Notes under the pieces: model-generated
What the model was told of the DNA's origin: nothing
Database searches by the model: none
What the model saw: the letters and a program-made list of their open reading frames with translations, nothing else
Shown: positions 1-9,862 of the stretch, piece by piece
How positions within the stretch are numbered: position 1 is the stretch's first letter
How the letters are laid out: each line of letters starts with the position of its first letter
Assembly: GCF_020497125.1 (NCBI RefSeq)
Contig: NC_059073.1
Span: 9,073,225-9,137,224 of the forward strand
Length of the DNA stretch: 64,000 nt
From: Mauremys mutica
Taxonomy: Eukaryota > Chordata > Testudines > Geoemydidae
Reading direction: 5' to 3'
Made by a program: the position numbers and the translations under genes

Positions 1-671
1 GTGGCAGAGACCCGCTGGGATGCTAGCGGTCTAGATGTTGCAGTCACAATCCCAGAGCTTTTCCATGGATGGTCTTTGGCTGTGGAGCTCACACCCAGAG
101 CTTTGCTTAGGCCCCTGCAGAACATACTGCACATTTGACAGAGTGGGGGATAGCGCGTCGCCAGGCCTGTCTTTGGTGCCTCTGCACACAAGGGATAAAT
201 ACAGAGGTGCTCCATTAGCCTCTCCCTTTCGGTGTCTGTGGGCTCCGTCCCCAGGGGAGAGTGGAATTGGTACTCAAGGAACGTCTCTTGGGCTCTGTCT
301 CTGGGAGGCTGCTGGGTTGTTATTTATTGTGGTCAGGCAGTGGGGAAGGGTGGGGGATGTTTGCACTGATGTCCAGGGCTGGCAGTTTAATTTAAGGCTC
401 CGCTGTGTGTTATTTATGGTGTGTGCCCAGCTGCCATGCACAGAAATCGTTTGTTTAATAAACAACATCAATAAACCATTAGCCACATGCCACACGTTAG
501 CAGCCTGTGCCCTGCACTGAGTGACAGCCTGTTGTATGGCTGGAGACCTCGGGGCCAGCGATCTTCCCTCTGCGGCTCTTAGTCAGTCTCAGTAGCTGAG
601 TAAGGGATGCAGGATTGGGCCCCTGGACTAGGCTAAGCATGCCTGTATCTGCTTTTCCTCTGAGCCTTAAG
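1..671. other. unannotated stretch
   Basis: I see no recognisable gene or repeat here. Open frames are short and have no family resemblance. Base composition is ordinary for non-coding vertebrate DNA. Confidence 0.5.
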
Positions 672-908
672 TGGCAGGATGGTCTAGTGGTTAGGGCACA
701 AGCTAGGACTTGGGAGACCTGGGGTCCACTCCCTGCTCTGCCACTGACATTCTGTATGAGCATGGTTAAGTCACTTAGTCGCTCTTTGCCTCAGTTTCCC
801 TCCCATGCAATGGGGATAATAGCACCTCCCTACATCACAGGGGTACGTTAAAGATGATGAAGTGCACAGATGCTACAGTGGTAGGGTCACATCCATACCA
901 TAGATATA
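672..908 (+). mobile_element. MIR-like (CORE-SINE) copy, near full length
   Basis: This is a tRNA-derived SINE. The head carries a Pol III box-A-like phrase (GGTCTAGTGGTTAGGGCA) and a degenerate box B. It is followed by the typical MIR core: a CTCTGCCACTGAC segment, then GTTAAGTCACTTAG, then CTCAGTTTCCCTCCCATGCA, then GGGGATAATAGCACCTCCCT. The order of these blocks matches the MIR consensus as I remember it. Divergence is moderate. It has no protein-coding capacity and was mobilised in trans by LINE machinery. The 3' end is approximate. Confidence 0.8.
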
Positions 909-2254
909 GTTTGTAGACTTTATATGCGATGGCTGCTTCAGTCTAAATGACTGGCTGGTAGGACAATCCCTGATTGGTTCTAATCTAACAAGTGGGCCCT
1001 TCTTTCTTCCTTTCCCTGGGAGGTCTCCCACCGGCAGGACATCAGAAATAAACCTCCCCTGCCTACGGGACGCCCTGGCTCCAGCATTGCCGGGAAGAAA
1101 GGAACAGCGCATCAGGAAAGGGACAGGGAGAGTAACATCAGTTGCTGGCTAATAAACATAGACTTTTACCTCAGACGCTACAGCTGTCGTGTGGAACTGT
1201 TCCGGGCGCTGGCCATAACAAGGGGCCGCTGTCATTTGTGACAGCCACACATGGCCGACTCGTGCCTGGAATGCAAATGACATGCTGATGCCGGGAGAGG
1301 TACCTGTGTAAGGACGCTGGCAAGCCAGACGAGAGAGAGAGCAGAGAGACGTGAGCAGAGACAAAAGGCGAAATGAAGAGACTGGGGTGGGGAGGGAGAT
1401 TCGGGGAGAGACATAGGGAGGCCAAGGGTGCTATTGAACCTGCCACATTTGGTCACTTTACCTGCCTCAGGTCAACCAAGCTTTTTTGCTTAAAGATTTG
1501 CCCTTCCCCTTAAAGAGGATTGACGCTCTCAGCGGAGGGGCTGCAATAAGCAGGGAATCTGGGCACCTGAGAAGCACACAGAGTTTCTGCAGTGAAGGAA
1601 CCCCATGGAGACAACCCCACTCCCTTTCCCCGGCCCTGCAGCCTGTGCTTGCTGTGCTGGAGAGCTCTGCTCAGCAGAGGGAGGTGTTCTGAGCTAGACT
1701 CACAAAGGGGCTTAGCATTACAGCACCTAACGTCTAGGTTCCCTGTCACCTACTGGAATCCCCAGTCCTGAGCTGGGCGCCCAAATGCCCTCTCTAATGG
1801 GATGCCCAAAAGCCAGCATGCTGAGCGGGGATCTGCTCATGCTAGCCAATAGGAAATGCTGAGAGAGGGGTGTGGCCTAAGCCCCGCATATCCAAGCTGG
1901 TTGAGCATCCAGTCCCTTTGTGGATATGGTTCTCTGCGCAAGTGTCTCCACTGTGCTCGGGATTAACCAAAAGTCAAGCTGTTATGAAACCCAACGGGCT
2001 TCTCTGGAGATGTATGGAACAACCGGCCTTATTCTTCCCTTGGCTTCAGTCCCACAGCCTTAAAAATCCCTCCTGCAGGAGACAAGGGGTTTATACAGGA
2101 ACTCAATGTTATTCAATGGCATTCACCCTGCAGGGCAGGAATGCCCCAGCTGGTTCCAGGACTGTACATCTGTGCAACCCCGTCAACTGCAAGAACATAG
2201 CTGAGAACCAACTTCAACCCTCACTTTTTTTATATTAAACTGCATCACTTCACT
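909..2254. other. unannotated, mostly unique-looking
   Basis: No gene or confident repeat is seen. Around 1200-1290 there are closely spaced motifs (a GCTGTCATTTGTGACAGC palindrome and an octamer ATGCAAAT) that could be regulatory, but this is weak. The stretch near 1790-1890 has the flavour of an old dispersed repeat, not identified. Confidence 0.4.
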
Positions 2255-2380
2255 TGCATCCGAAGAAGTGGGTATTCACCCACGAAAGCTCATGCTGCAA
2301 AACGTCTGTTAGTCTATAAGGTGCCACAGGATTCTTTGCTGCTACTACAGAACCAGACTAACACGGCTACCCCTCTGATA
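2255..2380 (+). mobile_element. Penelope-like element, 3'-terminal fragment
   Basis: The piece contains the recurring Penelope 3' phrases GCATCCGAAGAAGTGGG, CACGAAAGCTCATGC, GTTAGTCTATAAGGTGCCAC and CAGACTAACACGGCTACC. The same phrases recur in the longer copy at 5093-5648, which also has coding sequence upstream. Penelope-like elements are retroelements with a telomerase-related reverse transcriptase and usually a GIY-YIG endonuclease. Only the non-coding terminal part is present here, so the copy is dead. Family assignment rests on recall. Confidence 0.7.
2260..2297 (+). ncRNA. hammerhead-ribozyme-like motif (decayed), Penelope copy 1
   Basis: The order matches a minimal type-I hammerhead core. 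A CCGAAGA segment (canonical CUGANGA, with U changed to C) is followed by a perfect 6-bp stem II, GTGGGT/ACCCAC with loop ATTC (2268-2283). GAAA follows at 2284-2287, then a very short stem III GC-TCAT-GC, then T2296. The residue at the expected cleavage position (2297) is G, which is not permitted in active hammerheads, so this copy is probably inactive. Penelope-like elements are known to carry such motifs. Confidence 0.6.
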
Positions 2381-2686
2381 CTTGACACTTCTAAGGTGTG
2401 TCCTTATAGAGCATCAGCTAAACCCTGTGAAGCTTGACATCAATAGAAAGTCATTGACTTCAAGGGGCTTTGGGTCAGGGTCTTGGACATCACTCTCTGG
2501 GCTGGAAGTTATGGGGCTGATTTTTTTGATCTCAGCTACCCTGGACCTGCAACAGAACAAGCCATAGCTAACAGCACAAGCAATGAGTCTGCCAGCCAAT
2601 ATCACTGCTAGATGGCTTAGCGATAGGTCTGATTGGGAAACAGGAAAATGAGTGTGTAAAAAATGATATTTCAACATTGTTTCCAT
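2381..2686. other. unannotated stretch
   Basis: No recognisable gene or repeat. It sits between a Penelope end and an A/T-rich repeat. Confidence 0.4.
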
Positions 2687-3001
2687 GTTGAAAGGGTCAG
2701 ATTGGACCCATTTTCTGTTTTCTTTTCCCTGTATTTTCTAATCAACATCAGTTTTGGAATCGTTATTGAAAATGTTTGTTTACCAAGCCCTGTACTTTAT
2801 TAATGCCACTGTGGTTTTTGGTAAACAGAACATTTTGCAGGTCATTCTAACAAAAATATCAACAGAAAATGTCATGGGAAATGGAAAATTTTGATAACAT
2901 CAACACTTTTTGCACAAAAAATATACATTTTTATAAAAAAAAATCTGAACCCCCCCCCCCCCCCAGCCTTTTCATGCAAAAAATTTTGACCAGTTCTTCT
3001 T
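2687..3001. mobile_element. A/T-rich MITE family, copy 1 (degraded)
   Basis: The sequence is A/T-rich with many self-complementary AAAATTTT-type phrases. It ends with a GACCAGTTCTTCT phrase that resembles the CCAACCAGCTCT end seen in other copies (26672-26765, 31747-33612, 45140-45593). It includes a C15 run at 2950-2964. The superfamily is not determined and the left boundary is unclear. Confidence 0.4.
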
Positions 3002-3114
3002 AGGAAATGGGATATGAGAGACAAACTTACATAGATTCTAGTATGGTCCAGGCCAGAGGTGGTACCATCTGATAGCTGTCCAGTGGCTTATCTCATATCC
3101 ATCAGTTGTCTCAG

Positions 3115-3391
3115 AGTATGTTTACACTGCAAAATAAACTCTGCACCAGTTAGTCTCAGAGCTTGGAGCCTCTGCTCAACTGATTTGGGTTTGCTGGGCT
3201 AAAAATAGCAGTGTAGACATTCCCACTTGGGCTGGAGCCTCAGCTGTGAGACCCCCCCCCCCTTTGCTGGGTTGCAGAGCCGAAATCTGAATGTCCACAC
3301 TGCTATTTTTAGCCCTGTAGCATGAGTTCGAGTCAGATGACCTGGGTAACAAGACTCACTTTTGCAGGGTTCTTTGCAGTATAGACATACC
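3115..3391. mobile_element. palindromic MITE with TGTTTACACTGC-type termini
   Basis: Terminal inverted repeats are visible: GTATGTTTACACTGCAAA at the left and TTTGCAGTATAGACATAC at the right. A second, inner pair of arms lies at 3196-3223 and 3288-3315 (GGGCTAAAAATAGCAGTGT and its complement, nearly perfect), so almost the whole element can fold back. There is no coding capacity and no clear target duplication. The superfamily is not assigned. Confidence 0.65.
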
Positions 3392-3893
3392 CTCAGTCCA
3401 ATTTCTAGCTGGCAGGTGTTTGCATCATAAAACCCGGTCTGCTAAGTGGCACCTTTTGATGGCAGTGTCATCAGAGAGGCCAACTCTTTTTGTTTTACTG
3501 ACCATTTTAATTACGTTCCTTAGCTGGTAGCGTAGCTGGGTGTTTTAATCACATATTCGTTGATACTTGGATCATAGCAATCTAGGTTCAAACATTAGAG
3601 AAATGAATTAAGTGGATAATCTGATCTGAAGAAGCTTCGTCAGAGTGATTCTACAGTATATCTGGGAAGCAATTTCAGATCCTTGCATACCACTAACTGA
3701 TTTATTCAGAACCAGATGGATCATCAGCTTTTCTAATTTTAAGACAGTACAAGGGACAAGTCAATGGAACAGCTTCTGAGCTGGTATAAATTAACATAGC
3801 TCCCTTGACGTTAATGGACCTACACCAATTATCTTAGCAGAACATCTGGCTGAATGTGTGTTTGGTGGTAGTTGTGGTGGTGGTGGTGGGTTG

Positions 3894-3928
3894 TTGTTTG
3901 TTTGTTTGTTTGTTTGTTTGTTTGTTTA
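3894..3928 (+). repeat. (GTTT)n microsatellite
   Basis: About eight uninterrupted GTTT units follow a short GGT-rich run. Confidence 0.9.
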
Positions 3929-4241
3929 ATTTATAACCTGCAGTGAAATTGAAAATGAAATGATAAAATTTCCACCAAGATCTGGTCCTCAGACTTACTG
4001 ATACAAGTTGGAAAGGTCTTAACCTAGCTCCTATACGGAGCTGTCAGCATCAAAAACAGACAGAATTGCAGTCCCTGCTTGTAATTCATACCTGCCTGTT
4101 GTTATTGGTGGTACAGGTCAGATGCCTGTAGTTAAGTGTACCCAACATATTCTATTATAAGACCCTGTCTTCAGTTTCATATAACTTTGCCAACCTTTAA
4201 TCATTCAGGCTGAAATTTTCCACACTGGATGTCTGTCTGAT

Positions 4242-4275
4242 ATTTTTTCTTTTCTTTTCTTTTCTTTTCTTTTCA
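4242..4275 (+). repeat. (TTTTC)n microsatellite
   Basis: About six TTTTC units in a pyrimidine-only tract. Confidence 0.9.
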
Positions 4276-4447
4276 GCAAAAACAGTTCAGCTCTTTCTCG
4301 GAACAAGGTGAGGAGAAATGTGTTGTTTTGCCTACAGTAAACAAATTCTTACAGGGGTTCCATTGAGAATCCCTAGCGTCCCCAGGCTGTGGAGAAACAG
4401 GGGCCAGCAAGTGTCTTCATCGTAAAACCCAGCCTCACAGTTGGGGT

Positions 4448-4797
4448 CAGAGGAGGGCAACATGAATGATTAACGGATTAGGAAGCATCTCTTATTGTGA
4501 TAGACTCAAGGAGCTCCATCTATTTAGCTTAACAAAGTGATGGTTAAGAGGTGGCTTGATTGCAGTCTATAGGTATCTACATGGGGAATAAATATTTAAT
4601 AATGGGCTCTTTAATCTAGCAGAGAAGGGTATGATGTGATCCAATGGCTGGAAGTTGAAGCGGGACAAATTCAAGAGGGGATGTGTTTCTATAAGATCTG
4701 CTCCAGGAATTATTTTGGGGAAGTTTTATAGCCTGTGTCATCCAGGGGTCAGACTAGATGATCACAATGGTCCCTTCCGGCTGTGGAATCTATAAAT
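4448..4797 (+). mobile_element. CR1 LINE, 3' end, internally deleted
   Basis: CR1 C-terminal and 3' UTR phrases are present: GTGATAGACTCAAGGAGCTC, AGCAGAGAAGGGTATGA, then GTCAGACTAGATGATCACAA and the ATCTATAAATCT tail. Compared with the related copy at 19385-20808, the segment coding the RVVNHWN-like motif is missing between about 4672 and 4690. This indicates an internal deletion of roughly 100 bases. The copy is not functional. Confidence 0.8.
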
Positions 4798-5024
4798 CTT
4801 TGTTATAAATGCCTTTGGCTGCCTGCAGCTCATCTACAACTAGAGCTTCCGTTATTATTATTATTAGCAGTAGAAATAAACTGAAGTTAGTTGCAATAGT
4901 TGGAAATTTGAGAACGTTCCCCTAGCATAGATAGGGTCTAAAAGCTTTTTAACCGTTTCAGAAATGAGGAGGCACATCTTAAACTTCCAATTTAAAAAAA
5001 AAACTAGAAAAAGTTGCATTTCCC

Positions 5025-5141
5025 CTGGTTTTTGAATGTTATGATTCCTGATGTCAGATTTGTGTCCATTTATAAGAATGTGTCCAATAAGAATAAATGG
5101 ACACAAATCTGACATCAGGAATCATAACATTCAAAAACCAG
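5025..5141. repeat. 49-bp perfect inverted repeat at Penelope 5' junction
   Basis: Positions 5025-5073 are the exact reverse complement of 5093-5141, with a 19-base spacer. The right arm is the beginning of the Penelope copy that continues to 5648. The left arm is the same coding segment in reverse. This is a snap-back or 5'-inversion junction, as can be produced by template switching or twin priming during target-primed reverse transcription. The absence of any mismatch suggests a fairly recent event or gene conversion between the arms. Confidence 0.95.
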
Positions 5142-5326
5142 TGGGAGAACACTTCAACCTCTCTAACCACTCAGTGACAGACTTGAAGGTGGCAGTTTTG
5201 CAACAAAAAAACTTCAAAAACAGACTCCAAAGAGAAACTGCTGAACTCGAATTAATATGCAAATTAGATACAATTAACACTGGCCTAAACAGAGACTGGG
5301 AATGGTTGGGTCATTACACTAATTGA
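5093..5326 (+). pseudogene. Penelope-like ORF, C-terminal fragment
   Basis: An open frame ends in a stop after ...NRDWEWLGHYTN. The region reading GHKSDIRNHN...VGEHFNLSNHSVTDLKV resembles the C-terminal half of the GIY-YIG endonuclease domain of Penelope-like elements, as I recall it. The reverse transcriptase and most of the endonuclease are absent because the copy is 5'-truncated. The frame extends upstream to 5051 only because of the inverted duplication, so those residues are not native. No function is expected. Confidence 0.65.
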
Positions 5327-5524
5327 ATCTATTTCCCTATGTTAAGTTCTCCTCACACCTTCTATGGGCCATCTTAATTATCACTTCAAAAAGTTTTTTT
5401 TTCCTCCTGCTGATGATAGCTCATCTCAATTGATTAGACTTTTCCTGTTGGTATGCATACTTCCACCTTTTCATGTTCTCTGTATGTATAAATATCTCCT
5501 GTCTGTATGTTCCATTCTATGCAT

Positions 5525-5562
5525 CCGAAGAAGTGAGCTGTAGCTCACGAAAGCTCATGCTA
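5525..5562 (+). ncRNA. hammerhead-ribozyme-like motif, Penelope copy 2
   Basis: CCGAAGA (5525-5531) is followed by a perfect stem II GTGAGC/GCTCAC with loop TGTA (5533-5548). GAAA lies at 5549-5552, then stem III GC-TCAT-GC (5553-5560), T5561 and A5562. A at the cleavage position is permitted. Compared with copy 1 at 2260-2297, stem II differs by two compensatory pairs (G-C to A-T and T-A to C-G). The core CUGANGA has U changed to C, so activity in isolation is doubtful. Confidence 0.65.
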
Positions 5563-5659
5563 AAATAAATTTGTTAGTCTTTAAGGTGCCACAAGTACTC
5601 CTGTTCTTTTTGCGGATACAGACTAACATGGCTGCTACTCTGAAAGCTAGGCTAGGGGA

Positions 5660-5717
5660 ACTTCTTAACCCTTTACAGGTAAAAGAGGCATTAACCCTTA
5701 ACTATCTGGTTATGACA
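5660..5717 (-). mobile_element. LTR end fragment
   Basis: The phrase CCTTTACAGGTAAAAGAG...TTAACCCTTAACTATCTG..TATGACA matches the terminal 50-60 bases of the LTR at 10075-12071 closely. Only this end is present. Confidence 0.7.
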
Positions 5718-5812
5718 GGGCCATTTAGGGATCTGAGGCAAAAATCTGCCTGGGGATTGGTCCTGCTTTGAGCAGCAGGCTGGACTAGATGACTTACAAC
5801 CCTGCTATTCTC
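5718..5812 (+). mobile_element. turtle tRNA-SINE, 3' part only
   Basis: The phrases GGGCCATTTAGGGATCTGAGG, CAAAAATCTGCC, TTGGTCCTGCT and GGCTGGACTAGATGACTT parallel the downstream half of the SINE at 48217-48397. The tRNA-like head is missing. The tail resembles CR1 3' ends, as expected for a SINE that borrows CR1 machinery. Confidence 0.65.
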
Positions 5813-6329
5813 TAAGGCCAGGATTTCACCCTCTAGCTGCTTTCACTTACATCCACCAGAAGCAAGAAGTATTTGCCTTTTCCCCAGTGGAGAAGCCTGT
5901 GTTTGTGCTCCTGTTTTCTGAAGTCTGTGTTAGTCAGGATGTTTGTTTATCCCATCCTCTGCCAATTCCTGTCAGCAGCAGCTGGTCCAGGAGCCCTCAC
6001 AGCTCTTTGCAGCATTTTATGGAGTGCCCCTCTGCCAAACCCTGTTTCTGACCACTGGACGGTGAAGATCTTCTTTTTAAATGAAGGGAACAAAGGCAAC
6101 AAAAACAGATGGAACGAAAGCTTGGTATCATGGAGCAAATTCCTGCTGTTGGAGTTTCTTTAGTGGTAACTCTCTATAAACTCTTGTGTTTGGTCAGCAC
6201 CATAGTATCGCAGATATGGATGTGTTTGCCCTCACAACACTCCTGTGAGAGAGGGAAAGATGATTTCCCTCCCTGTCCAGATGGGCCATTGGAGAGGGAG
6301 TTCTTAATCCTTCTTCTGCTGCAGCCACA
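5813..6329. other. unannotated stretch
   Basis: No recognisable gene. The TTTGCCCTCACAACACTCCTGTGAG phrase near 6226-6250 may be a tiny minus-strand MIR fragment. Confidence 0.35.
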
Positions 6330-6905
6330 CTATGTGATTTAGAGCACCTCACTTCACTTCTCTCTCTTTACGTCTGCACTGCACAGTTAACTCAAGCTCT
6401 TAGCTGTAAAGCTCCTACGGCCCACACAGAAAAACCTTTGAGCTGCATTTGGAAGTGCATGAAGCCCAGGTTAGCTGACCCAGTGTGAACACAGCCAAAA
6501 TCTCTCGAGTCCTGATAGTCCTCCAATGTCCTTCCCACAGGTCCCCTTGAAGGACAGACAAGTTCTTCCGCAATTGACACAACAGACTGGAAAAGAATCC
6601 TAGAGCGTCTCAGTGCAAAGAACCATGGGATAGACCCCCAAACACACAGGAGAGTGCCAAACATTGAGGACACGGAGGGTTTTGCTGTGGGGACACTCAC
6701 ACCTAGGCTAGGCCAACCTGGGCACTCAGACCCAGGTGTCGATCACTCAGGATAATTGTGCAGTGTAGAAATAGCCTCAGTTTCCCTGTCTGAAAAATGG
6801 GGATGAGACCACTTCTTCAACTTCACAGGGGTGTTGTGAGAAATCCTGAAGAGAAATTCTTTAAGGACTGTAAATAGCTTTCAGACTACCGTGACATAAG
6901 CATCT
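6330..6905 (+). mobile_element. MIR-like SINE split by a MITE
   Basis: The left piece (6330-6364: TATGTGATTTAGAGCACCTC) and the right piece (6773-6905: CCTCAGTTTCCCTGTCTGAA, then AATGGGGATGAGACC) are consecutive parts of the MIR core. They are separated by the MITE at 6365-6772, so the SINE is the older element. Confidence 0.7.
6365..6772. mobile_element. TIR MITE inserted in MIR
   Basis: The inverted termini are CGTCTGCACTGCACAGTTAACTC at the left and GATAATTGTGCAGTGTAGAAA at the right. The TIR core TCTACACTGC is shared with elements at 3115, 18529, 28630 and 36316. There is no coding capacity. The exact target duplication is not clear. Confidence 0.65.
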
Positions 6906-7803
6906 CGAAAGATGGACCATTTGGAGAAACTGCTAAACTTTAGAGATCTTGAAAACAAATGCAAACCTCTAGTTCTCTTACTGTTTGCTCATCATTTATT
7001 TGGAGTCAACCAATGGGAGAACAGGCTCTTTTCTCTCCGACTGGAGCACCAGGATATTTTACTGACTGTGGAGTGGAAATATTTTTTGTTTCTCATAACC
7101 ATCTGGGTTGAGCACCACGTGAAAAGGGTAGCAATACCGTAGGTATCATGTGTGCTTGTATAATTAAGCTGTATCAATGCAAAATTGTTTCTTAATGACT
7201 CATCAAACCGCACTGTTTGTCTTCTCCACCAATCAGCTGACTGAAAACAGATTCCTCCCATGCAGCCTCCTTAAAGACTTGTCATTTTATTAGCAGTTTA
7301 TAAATTATACTGAAATACATCAGACAATCCTGGTTGCAAAATATAAGCAATAGTTACACAAAGCAAACAGTAAAGCACAAGGGAAAAAGGAATATATATA
7401 TATATATAATGAGTGCCTAAGGAATGTTATACCTAATGTAAATAATATGTTATTAATTAATAAGAAGATGCACAAAGCCAGCTTTGAAATTAGCTTTCAT
7501 TGTCCAATATATTAACTGCAAATATTTACAAATAGAGTGTATATCCCTGTATTACCACAGAGAGTACAAATGAAGTCAAATGAACCCTCTCTTCTTTGGA
7601 GGGAATGGATGACACAAGATCCGAGCCTCTGTTACACTGATATAAATCTATAGTAGATCCGCCAACTAAAATGGAATGACTGCAGATTTACTTTGGTATC
7701 ATAACAAGACCTAGTGAATGGAAACTGAGATAAGATAAATTGAGATCAGAAAGAAGGTGCACTTTTATTTATTTATTTGTTTGTTTGTTTGTTTGTTTGT
7801 TTG
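6906..7803. other. unannotated, A/T-rich
   Basis: No recognisable gene. It contains a (TA)9-type run at 7392-7409. At 7621-7712 there is a relic of a fold-back element (TACACTGATATAAATCTAT arm, AATGGAATGACTGCAGATTTAC arm). Confidence 0.4.
7763..7803 (+). repeat. (TTTA)n(GTTT)n compound microsatellite
   Basis: About three TTTA units run into about seven GTTT units, directly abutting the CR1 fragment that begins at 7804. Confidence 0.9.
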
Positions 7804-8036
7804 CAGTGGAGTAATTAACCACTGGAACAGCTTACCTAGCGTTGTGGTACATTCTCCATCACCTTGGAGTCTTGAAGTCAAGACGGGATGTCTTTCTAAA
7901 AGAGTTTCTGTAGCTCTATCAGAAGCTATGGGCTTGATGTGGGAATCCCTGGGTACAATTCTGCGGTCTGTGCTATGCAAGAGGTCAGATTAGATTATCA
8001 TAATGGTCTGAGCAGGCCCTTATGAATCTATGGACC
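7804..8036 (+). mobile_element. CR1 LINE, 3' end
   Basis: CR1 C-terminal coding phrases GTAATTAACCACTGGAACAG and CATTCTCCATCACCTTGGAG are followed by the 3' UTR signature GAGGTCAGATTAGATTATCA and the TATGAATCTATGG tail. The copy is divergent and non-functional. Confidence 0.8.
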
Positions 8037-8494
8037 ATGACATGGACTTTCACACTGTAATGTAAGAGGGTTGCTATGAGAGAAACTTCTCAATGGACTT
8101 GATCCAAAGTCCCCTGAAATTACTGGAAAGATTCCTCTTGAGTTCCGTGGTCTTGGCTCAGATCCAGTATTGTTAAGTGGTGATGCAGAGCAGTGTTGGT
8201 TTGGGTTAGTGCGACGGTGACCTTCGGTAATAGTTGATTAAAATATTTGGGTGAAATTCACTGGTGCACAGAGGGCCAGCACAAAGTCTATGCATCTTTA
8301 AGTCCCACTTGAGTCTTCAAAACAAGTCCTCTATAGGGGAAGTGACACATGAGCACTGTGCTAGCCCTCTATAGAGGTGAAGCGCTTTGAGAATGAGAGT
8401 TCACTTGGGTTATGGTGTAGGTGGGAGCTATTTATTGATATTTTGAGACATTTCAAGCTCTCTACCTATTTCTGAGATGTCTACTGCCTGAGCA
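8037..8494. other. unannotated, with fold-back relic
   Basis: At 8098-8171 (TTGATCCAAAGTCCCCTGAA ... TTGGCTCAGATCC) there is a decayed palindromic element. The rest is unrecognised. Confidence 0.35.
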
Positions 8495-8577
8495 CCACCA
8501 CTTACATGGTGTCTTTGTGCTCAGGATCTCAAAGCGCTTCACCAATATGAATGCATTAAGCCTCAATAATGTCCTCT
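8495..8577 (-). mobile_element. MIR-like SINE (minus), left part; continues at 9655-9705
   Basis: CTCAAAGCGCTTCACCAATATGA is the reverse of the MIR 3' core. It continues after the LTR with GTGAGGAAGAAAAGTATTGT and TATCCATACTGC. The LTR at 8578-9654 interrupts it. Confidence 0.6.
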
Positions 8578-9654
8578 TGTGACGATGCTGTTCTGGCGGG
8601 ACCCAACTGAGAGTGCCAAATCAGGACAAATCGCTCAAACAGGGCAGTCACAGCCCTAGGCTGAGGTTTTTCCACCTCTAAGGCAAACCAAACCAGCCAG
8701 ACAAAAAGGACTTTGGTTTCACCCCACTGGCTAACCACAAGTCACACAAGCAATCTCCTTAGGCACTCCAGTCTCCCAGTATCACCACCAGTGCACTCGT
8801 CCTGGGGATGTGTGGTTATGAAAACCAACACCCCAATAAAAGAAAAAGGTTCTCTCGATCCCAAAGGACCAAGCACCACACCCAGGTCAATATACACATC
8901 AGATCTTACCCACAAATCACGCTGTTGCCAATCCTTTAGAATCTAAAATCTAAAGGTTTATTCATAAAGGGAAAAAGGTAGAGATGAGAGCTAGAATTGG
9001 TTAAATGGAATCAATTACATACAGTAATGGCAAAGTTCTTAGTTCAGGCTTGCAGCAGTGAGGGCATAAACTGCAGGTTCAAGTCAAGTCTCTGGAGTAC
9101 ATCCCCCGCTGGGATCGGTCAGTCAGTCCTTTGTGCAGAGCTTCAGGTTGTAGCAAAGTCCCTCCAGAGGTAAGAAGCAGGACTGAAGACAAGATGGAGA
9201 TGATGCATCCGCCTTATATAGGCTTTTCCAGGTGTAAGAACCTCTTTGTCCTTACTGTGGAAAATTACAGCAAAATGGAGTCTGGAGTCACATGGGCCAG
9301 TCCCTGCATACTTCGCTGAGTCACAAGGCGTGTTTGCCTTCTTTCCATGGGTCAATTGTGTAGCTGATGGTCCTTAATGGGCCATCAAGCAGGCTAAGCA
9401 GGGCTAACACCAACTTGTCTGGGATATCACCCAGAAGCACATCACCACCTTGAAATACAGACAGTATAGAGCCAATATACATAACTTCAACTAAAAATGA
9501 TACATGCACACAGACAGCATAATCATAATCAGCAACCCATAACCTGGTCTTAGACACCTTATATGACCCCTTTTACCTAAGATTTGGTGCCACTACAGGA
9601 CCTTGGTTGCAACCCATGTTCTATATGGTCCCAATTTATATCAATAACGTCACA
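8578..9654 (-). mobile_element. solo LTR with 5-bp target duplication
   Basis: The element runs TGTGACG...CGTCACA and is flanked by perfect CCTCT duplications (8573-8577 and 9655-9659). Read on the minus strand it has a TATA box (complement of 9213-9222, CTATATAAGG) and, about 255 bases downstream, a polyadenylation signal AATAAA (complement of 8957-8962). This is the U3-R-U5 order expected of an LTR. No internal gag or pol is present, so it is a solo LTR. A 5-bp duplication fits Gypsy-type or endogenous-retrovirus LTRs; I cannot separate these. Confidence 0.8.
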
Positions 9655-9705
9655 CCTCTGTGAGGAAGAAAAGTATTGTTATCCATACTGCATTCCTCCT
9701 TTTTC

Positions 9706-9862
9706 AATTGGTAGGTTGGTAAAAATCGAAGCTGCCATCATATGAGTGTACCCCGAGTCAGGGTTGCAAAAACTCCGGTAGAGTCCAGTTTAGGTTTCAG
9801 TTGCCCATTCAGCATCCCTGGCCCCAGCATTTGTACTGGGACATTGCAAGGCAGCATCAAGC
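9706..9862. other. unannotated short stretch
   Basis: Nothing recognised. Confidence 0.4.

Larger units (their letters stand above)
3392..4447. other. unannotated, with a small fold-back relic
   Basis: Mostly unique-looking. At about 3776-3846 there is a relic of a palindromic element: a GCTGGTATAAATTAACATAGC arm, a CCCTTGACGTTAATGGA centre and a CACCAATT arm. Two simple repeats inside are listed separately. The 4090-4235 part resembles an old dispersed repeat that I cannot name. Confidence 0.35.
5093..5648 (+). mobile_element. Penelope-like element, 5'-truncated copy
   Basis: It contains, in order, the C-terminal coding fragment (to 5326), a 3' untranslated region of about 195 bases, the hammerhead-like motif (5525-5562), and the terminal phrases GTTAGTCTTTAAGGTGCCAC and ACTAACATGGCTGCTACTCT. 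The 5' end is the inverted duplication at 5025-5141. It ends before a short LTR fragment. Confidence 0.75.

Noticed and set aside
5051..5092. N-terminal part of the Penelope open frame as native protein
   Set aside because: These residues come from the inverted duplication and spacer, not from the element's own coding sequence.
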